A stretch of DNA of 64,000 bases, from NCBI GenBank assembly GCA_033344775.1, contig JAWPMT010000004.1, positions 1,364,001-1,428,000 of the forward strand, read 5' to 3'. The stretch is from Cytophagales bacterium. Its GTDB lineage: Bacteria; Bacteroidota; Bacteroidia; Cytophagales; Cyclobacteriaceae. Both the position numbers and the translations under genes were made by a program. Under the pieces are notes generated by a model. That model saw nothing but the letters and a program-made list of their open reading frames with translations, searched no databases and was not told the origin of the DNA. Every line of letters begins with the position of its first letter. Position 1 is the stretch's first letter. Shown here piece by piece: positions 1 to 9,646 of this stretch.

Positions 1-735
1 CGAACTTCATTTCCGATTGGCAGTAACTTTTTTTCCAAATTCAAATACCGAAAAACCGATCAGGTGGTTTGTGTCTCTCAAGCTTCAGCCAATGTCTTAC
101 AAAAACAACTTCCTGATATAAATATTAAGGTCATTCACAGTGCCATTGAAAAACCAGAACCTGTCGTACCCATTGAGCTAGACCAACTCATTCCTGAAAC
201 GAGGGACAGAAAAGTCATTGGTTATGTAGCTGCGGTAACGGAGGAGAAGAACCCTGAGGTATTCTTAGAGACAGCCAGGGCAGTACTTGCCAAATACAAA
301 AATTGTTGTTTTCTATGGATTGGTGATGGCGAGCTAAAAGAGACCGTACAAGCTCAAATTAATCTGTTAGGACTTTCAAGTAGGGTCTTTCTCCCAGGAT
401 TTCAAGCCAACATACAATCCTGGATTACAGCGCTTGACGTACTCTTTTTCCCGTCGTTATCGGAAGGGTTTCCTACTACCCTATTGCAAGCCATGCAAGT
501 AGGTGTTCCGGTAATCGCGAGTGATTTACCAAGCATTCGAGAGATCGTAACTGATGGGGAAACGGGATTACTGAGTGACGCAAAGAATGAAGAAGAGTTT
601 ACCCACAAAATCATGGAAGTGGTATCAAATGATGATTTAAGGAATAAGCTGAAAGCTAATGCGCTTGATTCTGTAACTCATTTTTATGTAGAAGAAATGG
701 TTCAGAAGTATGTGAAGTTGTATGGGAAACTGTAA
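1..735 (+). CDS. Glycosyltransferase family 4, C-terminal part (5' end outside window)
   Basis: The reading frame is open from base 1 (first codons read R-T-S-F-P-I-G), so the start lies upstream and the GTG at 64 is not the real start. What is visible is the C-terminal GT-B Rossmann domain of a GT4 enzyme: a strand with KVIGYVAA, the region FLWIGDGEL, then the EGFPTTLLQAM segment in which the glutamate belongs to the E-x7-E donor-binding motif, followed by GVPVIASDLPSIREIV. Such enzymes transfer a sugar from a nucleotide-sugar to a lipid-linked or surface glycan on the cytoplasmic side of the membrane. The acceptor and sugar cannot be told. A GT-D enzyme lies on the other strand downstream, which suggests the edge of a surface-polysaccharide locus. 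Family assignment is firm; substrate is unknown. Confidence 0.88.
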   Translation, partial: RTSFPIGSNFFSKFKYRKTDQVVCVSQASANVLQKQLPDINIKVIHSAIEKPEPVVPIELDQLIPETRDRKVIGYVAAVTEEKNPEVFLETARAVLAKYKNCCFLWIGDGELKETVQAQINLLGLSSRVFLPGFQANIQSWITALDVLFFPSLSEGFPTTLLQAMQVGVPVIASDLPSIREIVTDGETGLLSDAKNEEEFTHKIMEVVSNDDLRNKLKANALDSVTHFYVEEMVQKYVKLYGKL

Positions 736-766
736 CGGTCAACGAATTCCGAATGATAAGACTGGG

Positions 767-856
767 AAGCGCGTGAAAGAGATACCCTAACCGCGTGTCC
801 GTTATTTTGCTGACTCTTAAAGAAATATATGTCATCAAAAACGGTATGATGTGCTT
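767..856 (+). repeat. Dispersed palindromic hairpin repeat, copy A
   Basis: Between two convergent genes there is a sequence starting GCGCGTGAAAGAGATACC and ending in a degraded GTATGATGTGCTT. Its centre can fold: CCGTTaTTTTGcTGAC pairs with GTCAtCAAAAACGG. The same start, the same fold and a similar end occur at 31365-31440 and 38472-38548. This copy is the most diverged and has an extra ACCGCGTG segment. It could act as a bidirectional terminator or be a REP-like element. Confidence 0.7.
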
Positions 857-898
857 ATTTAACCCTTCTATCGCTAAACGAAAGAACACATTGAGGTT

Positions 899-1759
899 TC
901 ACAACTTCCCTCTCAATCCTTTCCAGACCCTGCGGACTTTGTAGTAGGCTTCCCGGTAGGCGTACGCTGTTCTAAAAGGCAAGGAAGTCCTGCGATGCTC
1001 CGGAACCAATACATCATTGATTTTGTGCCCTTTGAGTTTGATCCATTTTCTGGTTCTGCGTCCATCCACCCAATCGATCAGCGCACCAATGTCCAAGCTA
1101 TTGCCTTCATAGCCCATTTCCCATAGTCGTTTGTTGAGGATCTTGCCGGCAGCACCGGCGGTAGGTAAGACCAGATCTACTTTATCCAGTTTACTCAATA
1201 CTGCAGGCACCCATTCATCAAACTTACCAAAAGCATTTCTTAAAGGTGTCTGCACATATTCATCAATGGGTCCGAAAAGTTGTTCCGCTACTTCTTTCTT
1301 CACCCCTCCGACAAAAAGCTTCTTTTTCGGCCGAATATGCGTTTCAAAAAATTCTATGAAAGCATCAGGTTGAAAAATGGCGTAATAGGGTAAGGTAAAG
1401 TGGTGCTCAAATTCCCAGACTTTATCGGGACTGAATTTGTCTGACAAAAAAGCAGCCATGTCGTCATTGTCCGGATACCAGGTAAACAGCCCTGCTTCCA
1501 TGCCCGGATCCAGATTGTAATTGACACACATGGCCTTGAGATAGCCAGGCTCCTCAATCAAAATTGAATCCGTTAATTCCTGTGTGAGTTTGGGATCGTA
1601 TTGATGATTGTAAATGCCTTCTCCTCTAAGCAGATACACATCTCCGTCCCCATATCGGGTATAAAAAGTCCGCTCTCCCGTTGCTAAAGCTGTATTGAGA
1701 CGATCAAAAGATTCAAAAGCAGATCGGGTGTGAATAGGCATTACCCCAAAATTAGCCAC
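899..1759 (-). CDS. GT-D fold glycosyltransferase-like protein
   Basis: A 286-residue soluble protein. Near the N-terminus it has the motif RYGDGD (around residue 36), and towards the C-terminus the motif LDIGALIDW; both are characteristic of GT-D fold (DUF1792-like) glycosyltransferases, where the acidic residues handle the nucleotide-sugar and metal. The C-terminal 45 residues are very basic (many R and K), possibly for membrane contact. It is convergent with the GT4 gene and they share the hairpin repeat between them. A role in surface-glycan synthesis is inferred from the fold and neighbour. The next gene upstream on this strand is ahcY, separated by a terminator, so it is probably transcribed alone. 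Confidence 0.7.
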   Translation of the reverse strand: MANFGVMPIHTRSAFESFDRLNTALATGERTFYTRYGDGDVYLLRGEGIYNHQYDPKLTQELTDSILIEEPGYLKAMCVNYNLDPGMEAGLFTWYPDNDDMAAFLSDKFSPDKVWEFEHHFTLPYYAIFQPDAFIEFFETHIRPKKKLFVGGVKKEVAEQLFGPIDEYVQTPLRNAFGKFDEWVPAVLSKLDKVDLVLPTAGAAGKILNKRLWEMGYEGNSLDIGALIDWVDGRRTRKWIKLKGHKINDVLVPEHRRTSLPFRTAYAYREAYYKVRRVWKGLRGKL

Positions 1760-1798
1760 TGATCAACGTGACAGAACGTGGAATTAATGAAAGAACTA

Positions 1799-1830
1799 AT
1801 AAAACCCGGACGATAACATCAATCCGGGTC
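1799..1830 (-). terminator. Intrinsic terminator of ahcY
   Basis: On the minus strand, ACCCGGA and TCCGGGT form a 7-bp stem with a 12-nt loop, followed by TTTTA. It lies 16 bases past the ahcY stop codon. Confidence 0.75.
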
Positions 1831-1845
1831 TTACAAAAAAATGAT

Positions 1846-3153
1846 TTAATATCTGTAATACTCAGGTTTGAAAGGACCTTTCACAGTCACTCCAATGTAA
1901 TCTGCCTGATCTTCAGAAAGTGTTTCTAATTCAACACCGATCTTATTCAAGTGCAATGCAGCTACTTTTTCATCCAGGTGCTTAGGCAGCATGTAAACTG
2001 CGTTATCGTAATTGTCAGCATTTTGCCACAACTCCAATTGCGCCAACGTCTGGTTGGTGAAAGAATTGGACATAACAAATGAAGGGTGTCCGGTAGCTAC
2101 ACCAAGATTCACCAGTCTTCCTTCTGCCAATACGATCAAATCTTTACCGTCAATCGTGTACATGTCAACCTGAGGCTTCACTTCCACTTTAGAAGCGCCG
2201 TGATTACTGTTCAACCAGGCCATGTCGATCTCATTGTCGAAGTGACCGATATTACAAACGATCGCTTTGTCCTTCAGCGCTTCGAAGTGCTCCGCCCGGA
2301 TAATGTCTTTATTTCCTGTAGCAGTTACTACAATGTCAGCTCTTGGGATCGCATTAGACATCTTTTTTACTTCGAATCCGTCCATTGCTGCCTGAAGTGC
2401 ACAGATAGGATCGATCTCCGTGACGATCACACGAACACCCGCACCTCTTAAAGAAGCAGCAGATCCTTTTCCTACGTCACCGTATCCTGCAACAACAGCG
2501 ACCTTACCTGCAAGCATCAGATCTGTCCCTCGTCGGATTGCATCTACCAACGACTCTTTACATCCATACTTGTTATCAAACTTCGATTTGGTCACAGAAT
2601 CATTCACATTGATCGCAGGCATGGGCAAAGTTCCATTTTTCATGCGCTCATACAATCGGTGAACACCAGTAGTCGTCTCTTCAGAAAGTCCTTTGATGTC
2701 CTTTACCAATTCAGGGTACTGGTCCAGCACCATATTGGTCAGGTCTCCCCCATCATCAAGGATCATATTCAAGGGTTTTCCACCTTCAAAAGCAAACAAA
2801 GTCTGCTCGATACACCAATCGAATTCCTCTTCGTTCATTCCTTTCCAGGCATAAACAGGAACACCGGATTTTGCAATGGCAGCAGCAGCATGATCCTGAG
2901 TAGAGAATATATTACAAGAAGACCAGGTCACTTCTGCGCCAAGAGCAGTCAGTGTCTCGATCAATACAGCAGTCTGAATGGTCATGTGCAAACAACCTGC
3001 GATTCTGGCACCGGCCAATGGCTTTGAATCGCCATACTCCTCTCTAAGTGCCATTAAGCCAGGCATTTCTGCCTCAGCCAATTTGATTTCTTTTCTTCCC
3101 CAATCTGCCTGGGCAATATCCTTAACCTTGAATTTTTCTATTACTTCTGACAT
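1846..3153 (-). CDS. ahcY: Adenosylhomocysteinase (S-adenosylhomocysteine hydrolase)
   Basis: Cytosolic NAD-dependent enzyme that splits S-adenosylhomocysteine into homocysteine and adenosine, closing the methyl cycle. The 435-residue length fits the shorter bacterial form of the family. Seen: [13 protein letters not shown] (substrate/catalytic lysine region), [12 protein letters not shown] (NAD Rossmann glycine motif, near residue 218), [19 protein letters not shown] and the family C-terminal signature ending KPEYYRY. The gene follows birA by 38 bases on the same strand and is closed by its own terminator. The 38-base leader is too short to hold a known SAH riboswitch. Identification is essentially certain. 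Confidence 0.98.
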   Translation of the reverse strand: MSEVIEKFKVKDIAQADWGRKEIKLAEAEMPGLMALREEYGDSKPLAGARIAGCLHMTIQTAVLIETLTALGAEVTWSSCNIFSTQDHAAAAIAKSGVPVYAWKGMNEEEFDWCIEQTLFAFEGGKPLNMILDDGGDLTNMVLDQYPELVKDIKGLSEETTTGVHRLYERMKNGTLPMPAINVNDSVTKSKFDNKYGCKESLVDAIRRGTDLMLAGKVAVVAGYGDVGKGSAASLRGAGVRVIVTEIDPICALQAAMDGFEVKKMSNAIPRADIVVTATGNKDIIRAEHFEALKDKAIVCNIGHFDNEIDMAWLNSNHGASKVEVKPQVDMYTIDGKDLIVLAEGRLVNLGVATGHPSFVMSNSFTNQTLAQLELWQNADNYDNAVYMLPKHLDEKVAALHLNKIGVELETLSEDQADYIGVTVKGPFKPEYYRY

Positions 3154-3191
3154 TGTCGTTTGAATTAGGCCGCAAACTTAATCAATTGCTT

Positions 3192-3950
3192 TCACGAAAT
3201 AAATTTGATCTCTTTAATATCGAACATCAACGCCTGCCCATTTGAGGTAACCTGAAGACGACCTTGCTCGTCAATACCGGTAATTACACCCAGAAACCGT
3301 TGATTTTCAGCTTCAAATTCATGTTCTTCTCCCAACCACCTTAATCGTTGATAGTAATTTGAATGAATGAAATTAAATCCTTCTTGTAACGCATAGAGTT
3401 GTTTTTCAAGTTGTAGTAAGACTTCCTCTAACAATTCATCTTTCTGCACATCAATCTGTTGCGCTAACAAAGAGGTCGCTGCAGGATGGACAAAGTCCAT
3501 CTGTCTTACATTAAGTCCCATACCCAACACCACAAAATCAACTTTACTACCAGCAAGACTTGATTCAACAAGGATACCTGCCAGTTTTTTATCGTTCAGG
3601 TACAGATCGTTCGGCCACTTCACCTGCAGGCCAGCCTGAGGGCTTGAAAGGGCTTCAATGGCATTGACGGTGGCCACTGCCATACACAACCCAATATAAA
3701 ATTGCGACCTGGGTTCGAGAAACTGTGGTCGTAATAAGACAGAAAACAACAAATTTGCTCCAGGCTCACTTTCCCAATGATTTCCTCGCTGCCCTTTACC
3801 TAAAGTCTGGTAGTCAGTTATGACAATTGTTCCTTCTTCTACCTTACCCATTCTCGCATAGTCCATCAATAAATCGTTGGTAGAATGACATTCTGGCAGA
3901 CTTATTACATTTTTCCCCAGGAACGCAGTTTTGGCAAAGAATTTATGCAC
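3192..3950 (-). CDS. birA: Biotin--[acetyl-CoA-carboxylase] ligase
   Basis: Activates biotin to biotinyl-AMP and attaches it to a lysine of biotin carboxyl carrier protein. The 252-residue protein is the catalytic-domain form only and lacks the N-terminal DNA-binding domain of E. coli BirA, so it should not be a repressor. Seen: SLPECHSTNDLL, the GKGQRGNHWES biotin/ATP loop (family GRGRxGRxW, here with K and N changes), KWPNDLY and KLAGILVE. It starts with GTG at 3950. It is divergent from rsfS with only 40 bases between, which must hold both promoters. The arrangement birA-rsfS-ftsH is common in Bacteroidota. Confidence 0.93.
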   Translation of the reverse strand: MHKFFAKTAFLGKNVISLPECHSTNDLLMDYARMGKVEEGTIVITDYQTLGKGQRGNHWESEPGANLLFSVLLRPQFLEPRSQFYIGLCMAVATVNAIEALSSPQAGLQVKWPNDLYLNDKKLAGILVESSLAGSKVDFVVLGMGLNVRQMDFVHPAATSLLAQQIDVQKDELLEEVLLQLEKQLYALQEGFNFIHSNYYQRLRWLGEEHEFEAENQRFLGVITGIDEQGRLQVTSNGQALMFDIKEIKFIS

Positions 3951-3990
3951 TATAATTTTAGTAATTTTAAGCTCGAAAATAAGTTAGTGA

Positions 3991-4365
3991 ATGACAAATC
4001 TGGTTGAGGAAGAAATTAATTCAAAAAAGCTTTGTGACTTAGTGGTCGAGGGGATGGCAGAAATGAAGGCTTCCGATATCGTGGTTATGGACCTAAAAAA
4101 TGTCAAGCATGCGGTTTCCGATTACTTTGTCATTTGTTCAGGAACATCAGACACTCAAATTGACGCAATTTCTGACTCCATCGAAAAGCACGTACGCGAG
4201 CAATCCAAACAAAAGCCGTGGAAGAAAGAAGGACAGCAGAACCGAGAGTGGATTTTGATTGATTATGTAGATGTGGTTGCACATGTATTCAGTCAGGATA
4301 AACGAACTTTTTATGCGATTGAAGAACTTTGGGGCGATGCTATGATCACCCCGGTAGAAGTTTGA
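3991..4365 (+). CDS. rsfS: Ribosome silencing factor RsfS
   Basis: A 124-residue protein of the RsfS/Iojap family, which binds ribosomal protein uL14 on the large subunit and blocks subunit joining when nutrients are short. Family features seen: VVMDLKNVKHAVSDYFVICSG, TQIDAISDSIE, and IDYVDVVAHVFSQDKRTFYAIEELWGDA near the C-terminus (short excerpts of the signature). Length is typical. It is followed by ftsH after 54 bases on the same strand, probably one transcript. Identification is firm. Confidence 0.95.
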   Translation: MTNLVEEEINSKKLCDLVVEGMAEMKASDIVVMDLKNVKHAVSDYFVICSGTSDTQIDAISDSIEKHVREQSKQKPWKKEGQQNREWILIDYVDVVAHVFSQDKRTFYAIEELWGDAMITPVEV

Positions 4366-4419
4366 GAACTTAATCACTCTCAAAGCGTTTTATAAGGATA
4401 TTTTAGAAATAAGCAATAA

Positions 4420-6495
4420 ATGGCAGATAAACCGAGACAGAAGAGAAGTTTGATGGGCGGGCCAGGTCGAAGTAACTATCAAATGTGGGTGATCATCATA
4501 TTGATTTCATCCATCATTGGCTTCACCTATTTCAGCAATAACTCCTCTGCTATAAAAATTTCTGATAGGAGATTTGAAGAAATGGTGCTCAGCAACGACG
4601 TTCAACGTGTGGTGCTGATCAAAAATAAAGAACTCGTAGAGGTAACCCTTAAGCCTGAGGCGTTGCAAAACACGAAATATAAGATTGAACTTGAAAAGAG
4701 CAATCCTTTCAATAACAATCAGGGCCCTCACTATCAATTCAATGTGGTCGACACGAAAGTTTTCGTGGATGACTTCAGAAGAATTGTTGAGCAGCTACCT
4801 CAAGAACAGCGAATTGGTTATGAAACTGATGAGCGATCTGATTTTACAGACTTCTTACTCACCTACGGTATTTTCTTCTTGTTCATTTTTGGATTCTGGT
4901 TCCTTATGAGAAGAATGACTGGCGGCGGAGGTCCTGGTGGACAGATCTTCAATATTGGAAAATCCAGAGCGGCACTTTTCGATGCTGAAAACAAAGTAAA
5001 GATCACCTTTAAAGATGTGGCTGGCCTGGAAGAAGCCAAGGAAGAAATCAAAGAAATTGTTGATTTCCTGAAGAACCCAAGCAAGTTCACCAAACTGGGC
5101 GGTAAAATCCCCAAGGGTGCATTGCTAGTAGGCCCTCCCGGAACTGGTAAAACTTTGTTAGCAAAAGCAGTAGCTGGTGAGGCCGCGGTACCTTTCTTTA
5201 CTTTATCCGGTTCGGATTTCGTGGAAATGTTTGTTGGCGTTGGTGCTGCGAGGGTTCGCGACTTGTTTAAGCAAGCCAAGGAGAAGGCACCGTGTATCGT
5301 ATTTATTGATGAGATTGATGCCATTGGACGATCCAGAGGAAGAGGTCAGATGCCCGGTTCTAATGACGAACGTGAAAACACACTGAACTCACTGCTGGTA
5401 GAAATGGACGGATTCGGCACAGATTCAGGAGTGATCATCCTTGCTGCTACGAACCGACCTGATGTACTTGATTCCGCATTACTTCGTCCGGGCCGTTTCG
5501 ATCGTCAGGTGAGTATCGACAAGCCAGATATCGTGGGCAGAGAGGCCATTTTCAAGGTGCACTTGAAGCCGATCAAATTGCATGAGGAAATCGATGCGAA
5601 GAAATTATCTGCACAAACACCGGGCTTTGCCGGAGCAGAAATAGCCAACGTCTGTAACGAAGCTGCACTGATCGCGGCAAGAAGAGATAAGGAAAAAGTG
5701 GAAATGGTAGACTTCCAGGATGCTATTGATCGTGTGATCGGAGGTCTTGAGAAGAAAAACAAGATCATTTCACCTGAAGAAAAAGAAATCGTGGCTTACC
5801 ACGAAGCGGGGCACGCAGTAGCCGGTTGGTACCTGGAGCACGCTGACCCCTTGGTGAAAGTAAGTATCGTACCTCGAGGAGTGGCCGCATTGGGCTATGC
5901 ACAGTATCTGCCCAAAGAGCAATTCCTGTACCAAACTGAGCAGTTACTGGACGAAATGTGCATGGCGCTTGGAGGACGAGTTGCAGAAGACATCATCTTT
6001 GGCAAAATCTCCACCGGCGCACTGAGTGACCTGGAGCGAATCACAAAAATGGCGTACAGCATTGTGACCGTTTATGGAATGAACGATAAGGTAGGTAACT
6101 TATCCTTCTATGATTCCAAGCAATCAGAATACAACTTCACAAAACCGTATTCTGATGCCACTGCAGAGTTGATTGACAAAGAGGTCAAAAGCCTAATTGA
6201 AGGTGCCTATCAGAAGACGAAAGATCTTTTGATGGAGAAGAAGCAGGAGCTGGAGACCATCGCTAAGGAGCTTTTGGAAAAAGAGATCTTGTTCCAAAGT
6301 GATCTGGAAAGACTGATCGGAAAGCGGCCTTTTGATCGGAAAACGACCTACGAAGCGTTTACTGACGGTGATTTCAATAACAAGGAAGAAGAAACCGAAG
6401 AAGCTCCTAAAACCGAGACGGAAGAGGTTACTAGCAGTAACGGCCAGTCTGAAGCTACCAAAGAAGAAAAGACAGAAGAAGGTACTTCGGTATAA
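4420..6495 (+). CDS. ftsH: ATP-dependent zinc metalloprotease FtsH
   Basis: Membrane-bound AAA+ protease that removes unneeded or damaged membrane and soluble proteins. In order: a basic N-terminus, a first membrane segment at about 22-38, a periplasmic FtsH-ext domain, a second membrane segment at about 145-162, a Gly-rich linker, the AAA module with Walker A GPPGTGKT (238-245), Walker [12 protein letters not shown], the second region of homology ATNRPDVLD and RPGRFDR, and the zinc protease site HEAGH (461-465). The C-terminal 40 residues are strongly acidic and low in complexity (many E, K and T). The 691-residue length is normal for Bacteroidota. A terminator follows at 6521. It is probably cotranscribed with rsfS. 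Confidence 0.98.
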   Translation: MADKPRQKRSLMGGPGRSNYQMWVIIILISSIIGFTYFSNNSSAIKISDRRFEEMVLSNDVQRVVLIKNKELVEVTLKPEALQNTKYKIELEKSNPFNNNQGPHYQFNVVDTKVFVDDFRRIVEQLPQEQRIGYETDERSDFTDFLLTYGIFFLFIFGFWFLMRRMTGGGGPGGQIFNIGKSRAALFDAENKVKITFKDVAGLEEAKEEIKEIVDFLKNPSKFTKLGGKIPKGALLVGPPGTGKTLLAKAVAGEAAVPFFTLSGSDFVEMFVGVGAARVRDLFKQAKEKAPCIVFIDEIDAIGRSRGRGQMPGSNDERENTLNSLLVEMDGFGTDSGVIILAATNRPDVLDSALLRPGRFDRQVSIDKPDIVGREAIFKVHLKPIKLHEEIDAKKLSAQTPGFAGAEIANVCNEAALIAARRDKEKVEMVDFQDAIDRVIGGLEKKNKIISPEEKEIVAYHEAGHAVAGWYLEHADPLVKVSIVPRGVAALGYAQYLPKEQFLYQTEQLLDEMCMALGGRVAEDIIFGKISTGALSDLERITKMAYSIVTVYGMNDKVGNLSFYDSKQSEYNFTKPYSDATAELIDKEVKSLIEGAYQKTKDLLMEKKQELETIAKELLEKEILFQSDLERLIGKRPFDRKTTYEAFTDGDFNNKEEETEEAPKTETEEVTSSNGQSEATKEEKTEEGTSV

Positions 6496-6520
6496 GAACT
6501 GTCAAATCAATAATATAGGA

Positions 6521-6550
6521 AAAGCAGAGCATCGTCTCTGCTTTTTTTGT
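6521..6550 (+). terminator. Intrinsic terminator after ftsH
   Basis: AAAGCAGAG and CTCTGCTTT form a 9-bp stem with a 6-nt loop followed by a run of T. Confidence 0.88.
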
Positions 6551-6596
6551 TTGCGGGTTGTGTGATTTCTTAGCAATTTGAAGAAAATTAGTATTC

Positions 6597-7952
6597 ATGA
6601 TCAAATCGACCTTCCGACTGCTCTTGCTTTTGATAGTATTCACTTCTCAAGCTCAAAATTCTTACTTCCCAAAAACGCTGAACATGCGTGAACGCGCGCA
6701 AGTCATCGACCAGTGGTTGGAAGAACGGGTACAAACTGTACTTCCGGAGTTGATGCAGCGCAGTGGGATCGATATGTGGGTGATCATTTCACGAGAATAC
6801 AACGAAGACCCGGTATTGAAGACCTTTCTACCTTCCACCTGGCAGTCGGCGAGAAGAACTACTATCCTGGTCGTGTATGATCCAGGACAGGGAAAACCTT
6901 TAGAGACTTTCGCCATGGCTCGGTATGGCGTCGGGAAGCTGTTCAAAAAAGCCTGGGATAAGGAAACGGAGCCTGATCAGTGGAAGGCCCTGGCAGAAAT
7001 GATCGAGGAGAAAAACCCTCAAAAAATTGGAATTAACAAGTCATCAAACTTCGCTCTTGCTGATGGAATGGTTGCTACCCATCACGATCTATTCATGGAG
7101 TATTTGCCCAAGAAAATGAAGTCGCGGGTAGTCAATGCGGAAGACCTGGCCATTGGGTGGCTAGAAACTCGAACCGAATCGGAAATGATCGTTTATCAAA
7201 ACATCGTTCGCATGGCACATCAGATCATTGCTGAAGGTTTCTCCGAAAAAGTGATCCAACCAGGAATCACTACAACTGATGACGTGGTATGGTGGTACCG
7301 GGATCGTATTCGTGAACTTGGTTTTTCGGCATGGTTTCATCCTTCTGTATCCATCCAGCGGAAAGACCCTGAATCCACGGAGCACGAGAGGTCTTTCTCT
7401 GATCGACCTGCAGAAGCCATCATCACTCGAGGCGATTTGTTACATGTAGATTTTGGCATTACTTACTTAAGACTCAATACGGATACACAACAACATGCTT
7501 ATGTATTGAAGCCAGGAGAAACCGGCCCACCTACCTATTTGGTAGAAGCATTTAAGAAGGGTAATCGAGTACAAGACATCCTCACATCCCATTTTAAAAC
7601 AGGTCGCACCGGTAATGAGATCTTAAAGGCCACGCTCGATCAATGTGCTGCAGAAGGACTGAAAGGAGTAATCTATACCCATCCTATTGGTTTTCATGGG
7701 CATGGTGCCGGACCGACGATTGGATTGTGGGACCAACAAGGTGGTGTTCCAGGGAAAGGTGACTACCCACTTTATCCCAATACCGCTTATTCCATCGAAC
7801 TGAATGCCGGTGTATTTATCGAGGACTGGGACAAAGAAATTCGGATCATGTTGGAAGAGGAAGCCTTTTTTGATGGAGAAAAGACCTACTATATTGACGG
7901 ACGTCAAACAGAGATCATGACGATCCCAAGAGTTTTGCACCCAAATGAGTAA
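6597..7952 (+). CDS. Secreted M24 family metallopeptidase (Xaa-Pro aminopeptidase type)
   Basis: A 451-residue protein with a signal peptide (hydrophobic LLLLLIVF, cleavage probably after SQAQ at about 20). The N-terminal domain (about 30-200) is the creatinase-N type and the rest is the pita-bread catalytic domain. Metal ligands of the M24 family can be traced: Asp in HVDFG, Asp in NTDTQQHAY, His in HGHGAG, Glu in SIELN, and Glu in the MLEEEAF stretch. These enzymes remove N-terminal residues before proline. The signal peptide points to the periplasm or outside. A membrane protein gene follows after 6 bases, so the two are an operon. It occupies the place where cdsA often follows ftsH in relatives, which is an inference from general knowledge. 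Confidence 0.85.
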   Translation: MIKSTFRLLLLLIVFTSQAQNSYFPKTLNMRERAQVIDQWLEERVQTVLPELMQRSGIDMWVIISREYNEDPVLKTFLPSTWQSARRTTILVVYDPGQGKPLETFAMARYGVGKLFKKAWDKETEPDQWKALAEMIEEKNPQKIGINKSSNFALADGMVATHHDLFMEYLPKKMKSRVVNAEDLAIGWLETRTESEMIVYQNIVRMAHQIIAEGFSEKVIQPGITTTDDVVWWYRDRIRELGFSAWFHPSVSIQRKDPESTEHERSFSDRPAEAIITRGDLLHVDFGITYLRLNTDTQQHAYVLKPGETGPPTYLVEAFKKGNRVQDILTSHFKTGRTGNEILKATLDQCAAEGLKGVIYTHPIGFHGHGAGPTIGLWDQQGGVPGKGDYPLYPNTAYSIELNAGVFIEDWDKEIRIMLEEEAFFDGEKTYYIDGRQTEIMTIPRVLHPNE

Positions 7953-7958
7953 ATAAAC

Positions 7959-8558
7959 ATGAGAACTGAATTTACGTTAGGGGCGGTCGCAATTGTAAGT
8001 CTGATCTTCATGCTCATGACCTTTCATGACGCAGAATATGCGCTGGGCTTATCATTAACTATTTTATCTATCATCTACTTTCCATTGGGGTTTTGGCACA
8101 TCAATGGAATAGGGCTTTCTAAGGTATTTAAAAGAGAAGCTTATCGCGAAATCTCGCCAGGGCATGGTTTTGTGACTTTTGTAGCAGGATTTATTCTATC
8201 CTTATTATCCTCGGGATGCATGTTCAAAGTTTTACAATTACCAGGGTACGGCGTACTTCTATATAATGGGCAAATCGCCGCGCTAATTCTTTTCGTACTG
8301 GGATTGATCTCCTATTTAGTTCAGAAAAGTGTATTCAAATTAAAACTACTTGGGCGTCTAATGATCTGGGGGCTATTAGCTTTTGCGCTCCTGAGAATAC
8401 CTGGATGGATGATAGTCAGCTATGCTTACAGAGATCATCCTGAATATGTACGCGCTTATATGGATGCAGTTGAACATCCTGATGATGAGGAATTACAGAG
8501 AAAAGCCGAAATGCTTCGCATGGAAATCAATGAAGAGAATGATGGCGAGACAGATTGA
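7959..8558 (+). CDS. Membrane protein of unknown function
   Basis: A 199-residue protein that I cannot place in a named family. It has four or five likely membrane segments: about 7-25, 30-47, 70-92, 100-122 and 130-152. The last 40 residues are hydrophilic and acidic (EHPDDEELQ, EINEENDGE). The motif SSGCMFK in the third segment region and GHGF before it may be conserved. It starts 6 bases after the M24 peptidase stop codon and must be cotranscribed with it. It converges on the amine oxidase gene with an 11-base gap. No function is proposed. Confidence 0.75.
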   Translation: MRTEFTLGAVAIVSLIFMLMTFHDAEYALGLSLTILSIIYFPLGFWHINGIGLSKVFKREAYREISPGHGFVTFVAGFILSLLSSGCMFKVLQLPGYGVLLYNGQIAALILFVLGLISYLVQKSVFKLKLLGRLMIWGLLAFALLRIPGWMIVSYAYRDHPEYVRAYMDAVEHPDDEELQRKAEMLRMEINEENDGETD

Positions 8559-8569
8559 TCTATTCCTAA

Positions 8570-9646
8570 CTACGCTGACGCTTCGATATGAATCGCTGAT
8601 GTTAACTGTTTAGCTACCTGTCGCCCTCGTTCCACCGCTCCATCCAGATAGCCTGGAAAAGCCTGGGCAGTCTCGGATCCGGCAAAATATAGGCGGTCTT
8701 CAAAGAAGCTTTGTCTGAAAATCGGATGACCATTGTACTGATGTGGCATTATTTCTGCTTGGTAAGGATGAAAAGTCGAAGGGTCATCTTGCCAGTCTTT
8801 CTCATAGTATGTTGCTTTTGGTAGCTCTGGTCCAAAATAGAACTTCATTTGCTCCAGTACTTTTTCTTCTCTGACCTTGGTACCTTGTTGATGTAGGTCT
8901 GGATTGATAAAACCTTTGAGTATATTTCCAGTTTTGCCCTCATGCTGATGATCATGTAATTCAGACGCAGGCCCGAATTGACTTAGCAAACTTCCAATTT
9001 CATGCCCTCTCCAAAAAGCTTGCGCATACTCCAATCCAACCTTGATGGATTCCCCCATCCAAGTGTGCGTTTGGCTGGCCACTTTTTGCAAATCTTCTGG
9101 CAAAGCAGGTGAGATTTCTATCTTATTAACAAAAAGGTTAGGAGGCAAAGTATTTATGACTCGTTCAGTCCGAAGCGCTTTATCATTGACTAATACCGTC
9201 ACTCCTTTTTCATCAAAGCTTAATTGCTGAACTTGATGATCAGTTAAGATGCGATTGGGATCCAGTTTTTCCGATAACGCCCTTATCAAAGATTGCGAGC
9301 CATCAGTGAACAGGTATTGTGCCTCAGTGGCCGCTGGCACTTCGAAGAGCTGAGCAGTTCTTCCAGGGTTTGCGTAATCGTACAGGACTCGTTTGCCTGT
9401 ATACTGATGCTGAAAGGGTACATTCAATATCTTGATCAGTTCCATCAAGTGGACATGCTTATCGGCAAACCACGTTGCCCCCATTTCGATAGTGGCGCCT
9501 GAATCTGTTGTCGTAGTATGGACCCTCCCCCCTATGCGATCTCTGGCCTCTAGCAAAACATAAGCAATGCCCTGACTTTCCAGTTCATAAGCCAATGTCA
9601 ATCCGGCCAATCCGGCTCCAAGTATTACTACCTCTTCTGATTCCAC
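8570..9646 (-). CDS. FAD-dependent amine oxidase family protein
   Basis: A 358-residue flavoprotein of the monoamine oxidase/protoporphyrinogen oxidase superfamily. The N-terminal dinucleotide fold is VILGAGLAGLTLAYEL, followed by the acidic residue of LLEARDRIGGRVHT, the usual FAD-binding pair. The C-terminal FAD signature is LYFAGSETAQAFPGYLDGA. It is shorter than typical MAOs (about 450 residues), suggesting a reduced substrate domain. There is no signal peptide. The substrate may be an amine or another small molecule and cannot be read from sequence. It stands alone, with a large repeat-rich gap upstream. Confidence 0.85.
   Translation of the reverse strand: MESEEVVILGAGLAGLTLAYELESQGIAYVLLEARDRIGGRVHTTTTDSGATIEMGATWFADKHVHLMELIKILNVPFQHQYTGKRVLYDYANPGRTAQLFEVPAATEAQYLFTDGSQSLIRALSEKLDPNRILTDHQVQQLSFDEKGVTVLVNDKALRTERVINTLPPNLFVNKIEISPALPEDLQKVASQTHTWMGESIKVGLEYAQAFWRGHEIGSLLSQFGPASELHDHQHEGKTGNILKGFINPDLHQQGTKVREEKVLEQMKFYFGPELPKATYYEKDWQDDPSTFHPYQAEIMPHQYNGHPIFRQSFFEDRLYFAGSETAQAFPGYLDGAVERGRQVAKQLTSAIHIEASA

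Noticed and set aside
656-889. A 77-codon open frame on the minus strand
   Set aside because: It runs through hairpin repeat copy A and the end of the GT4 gene; no motif.
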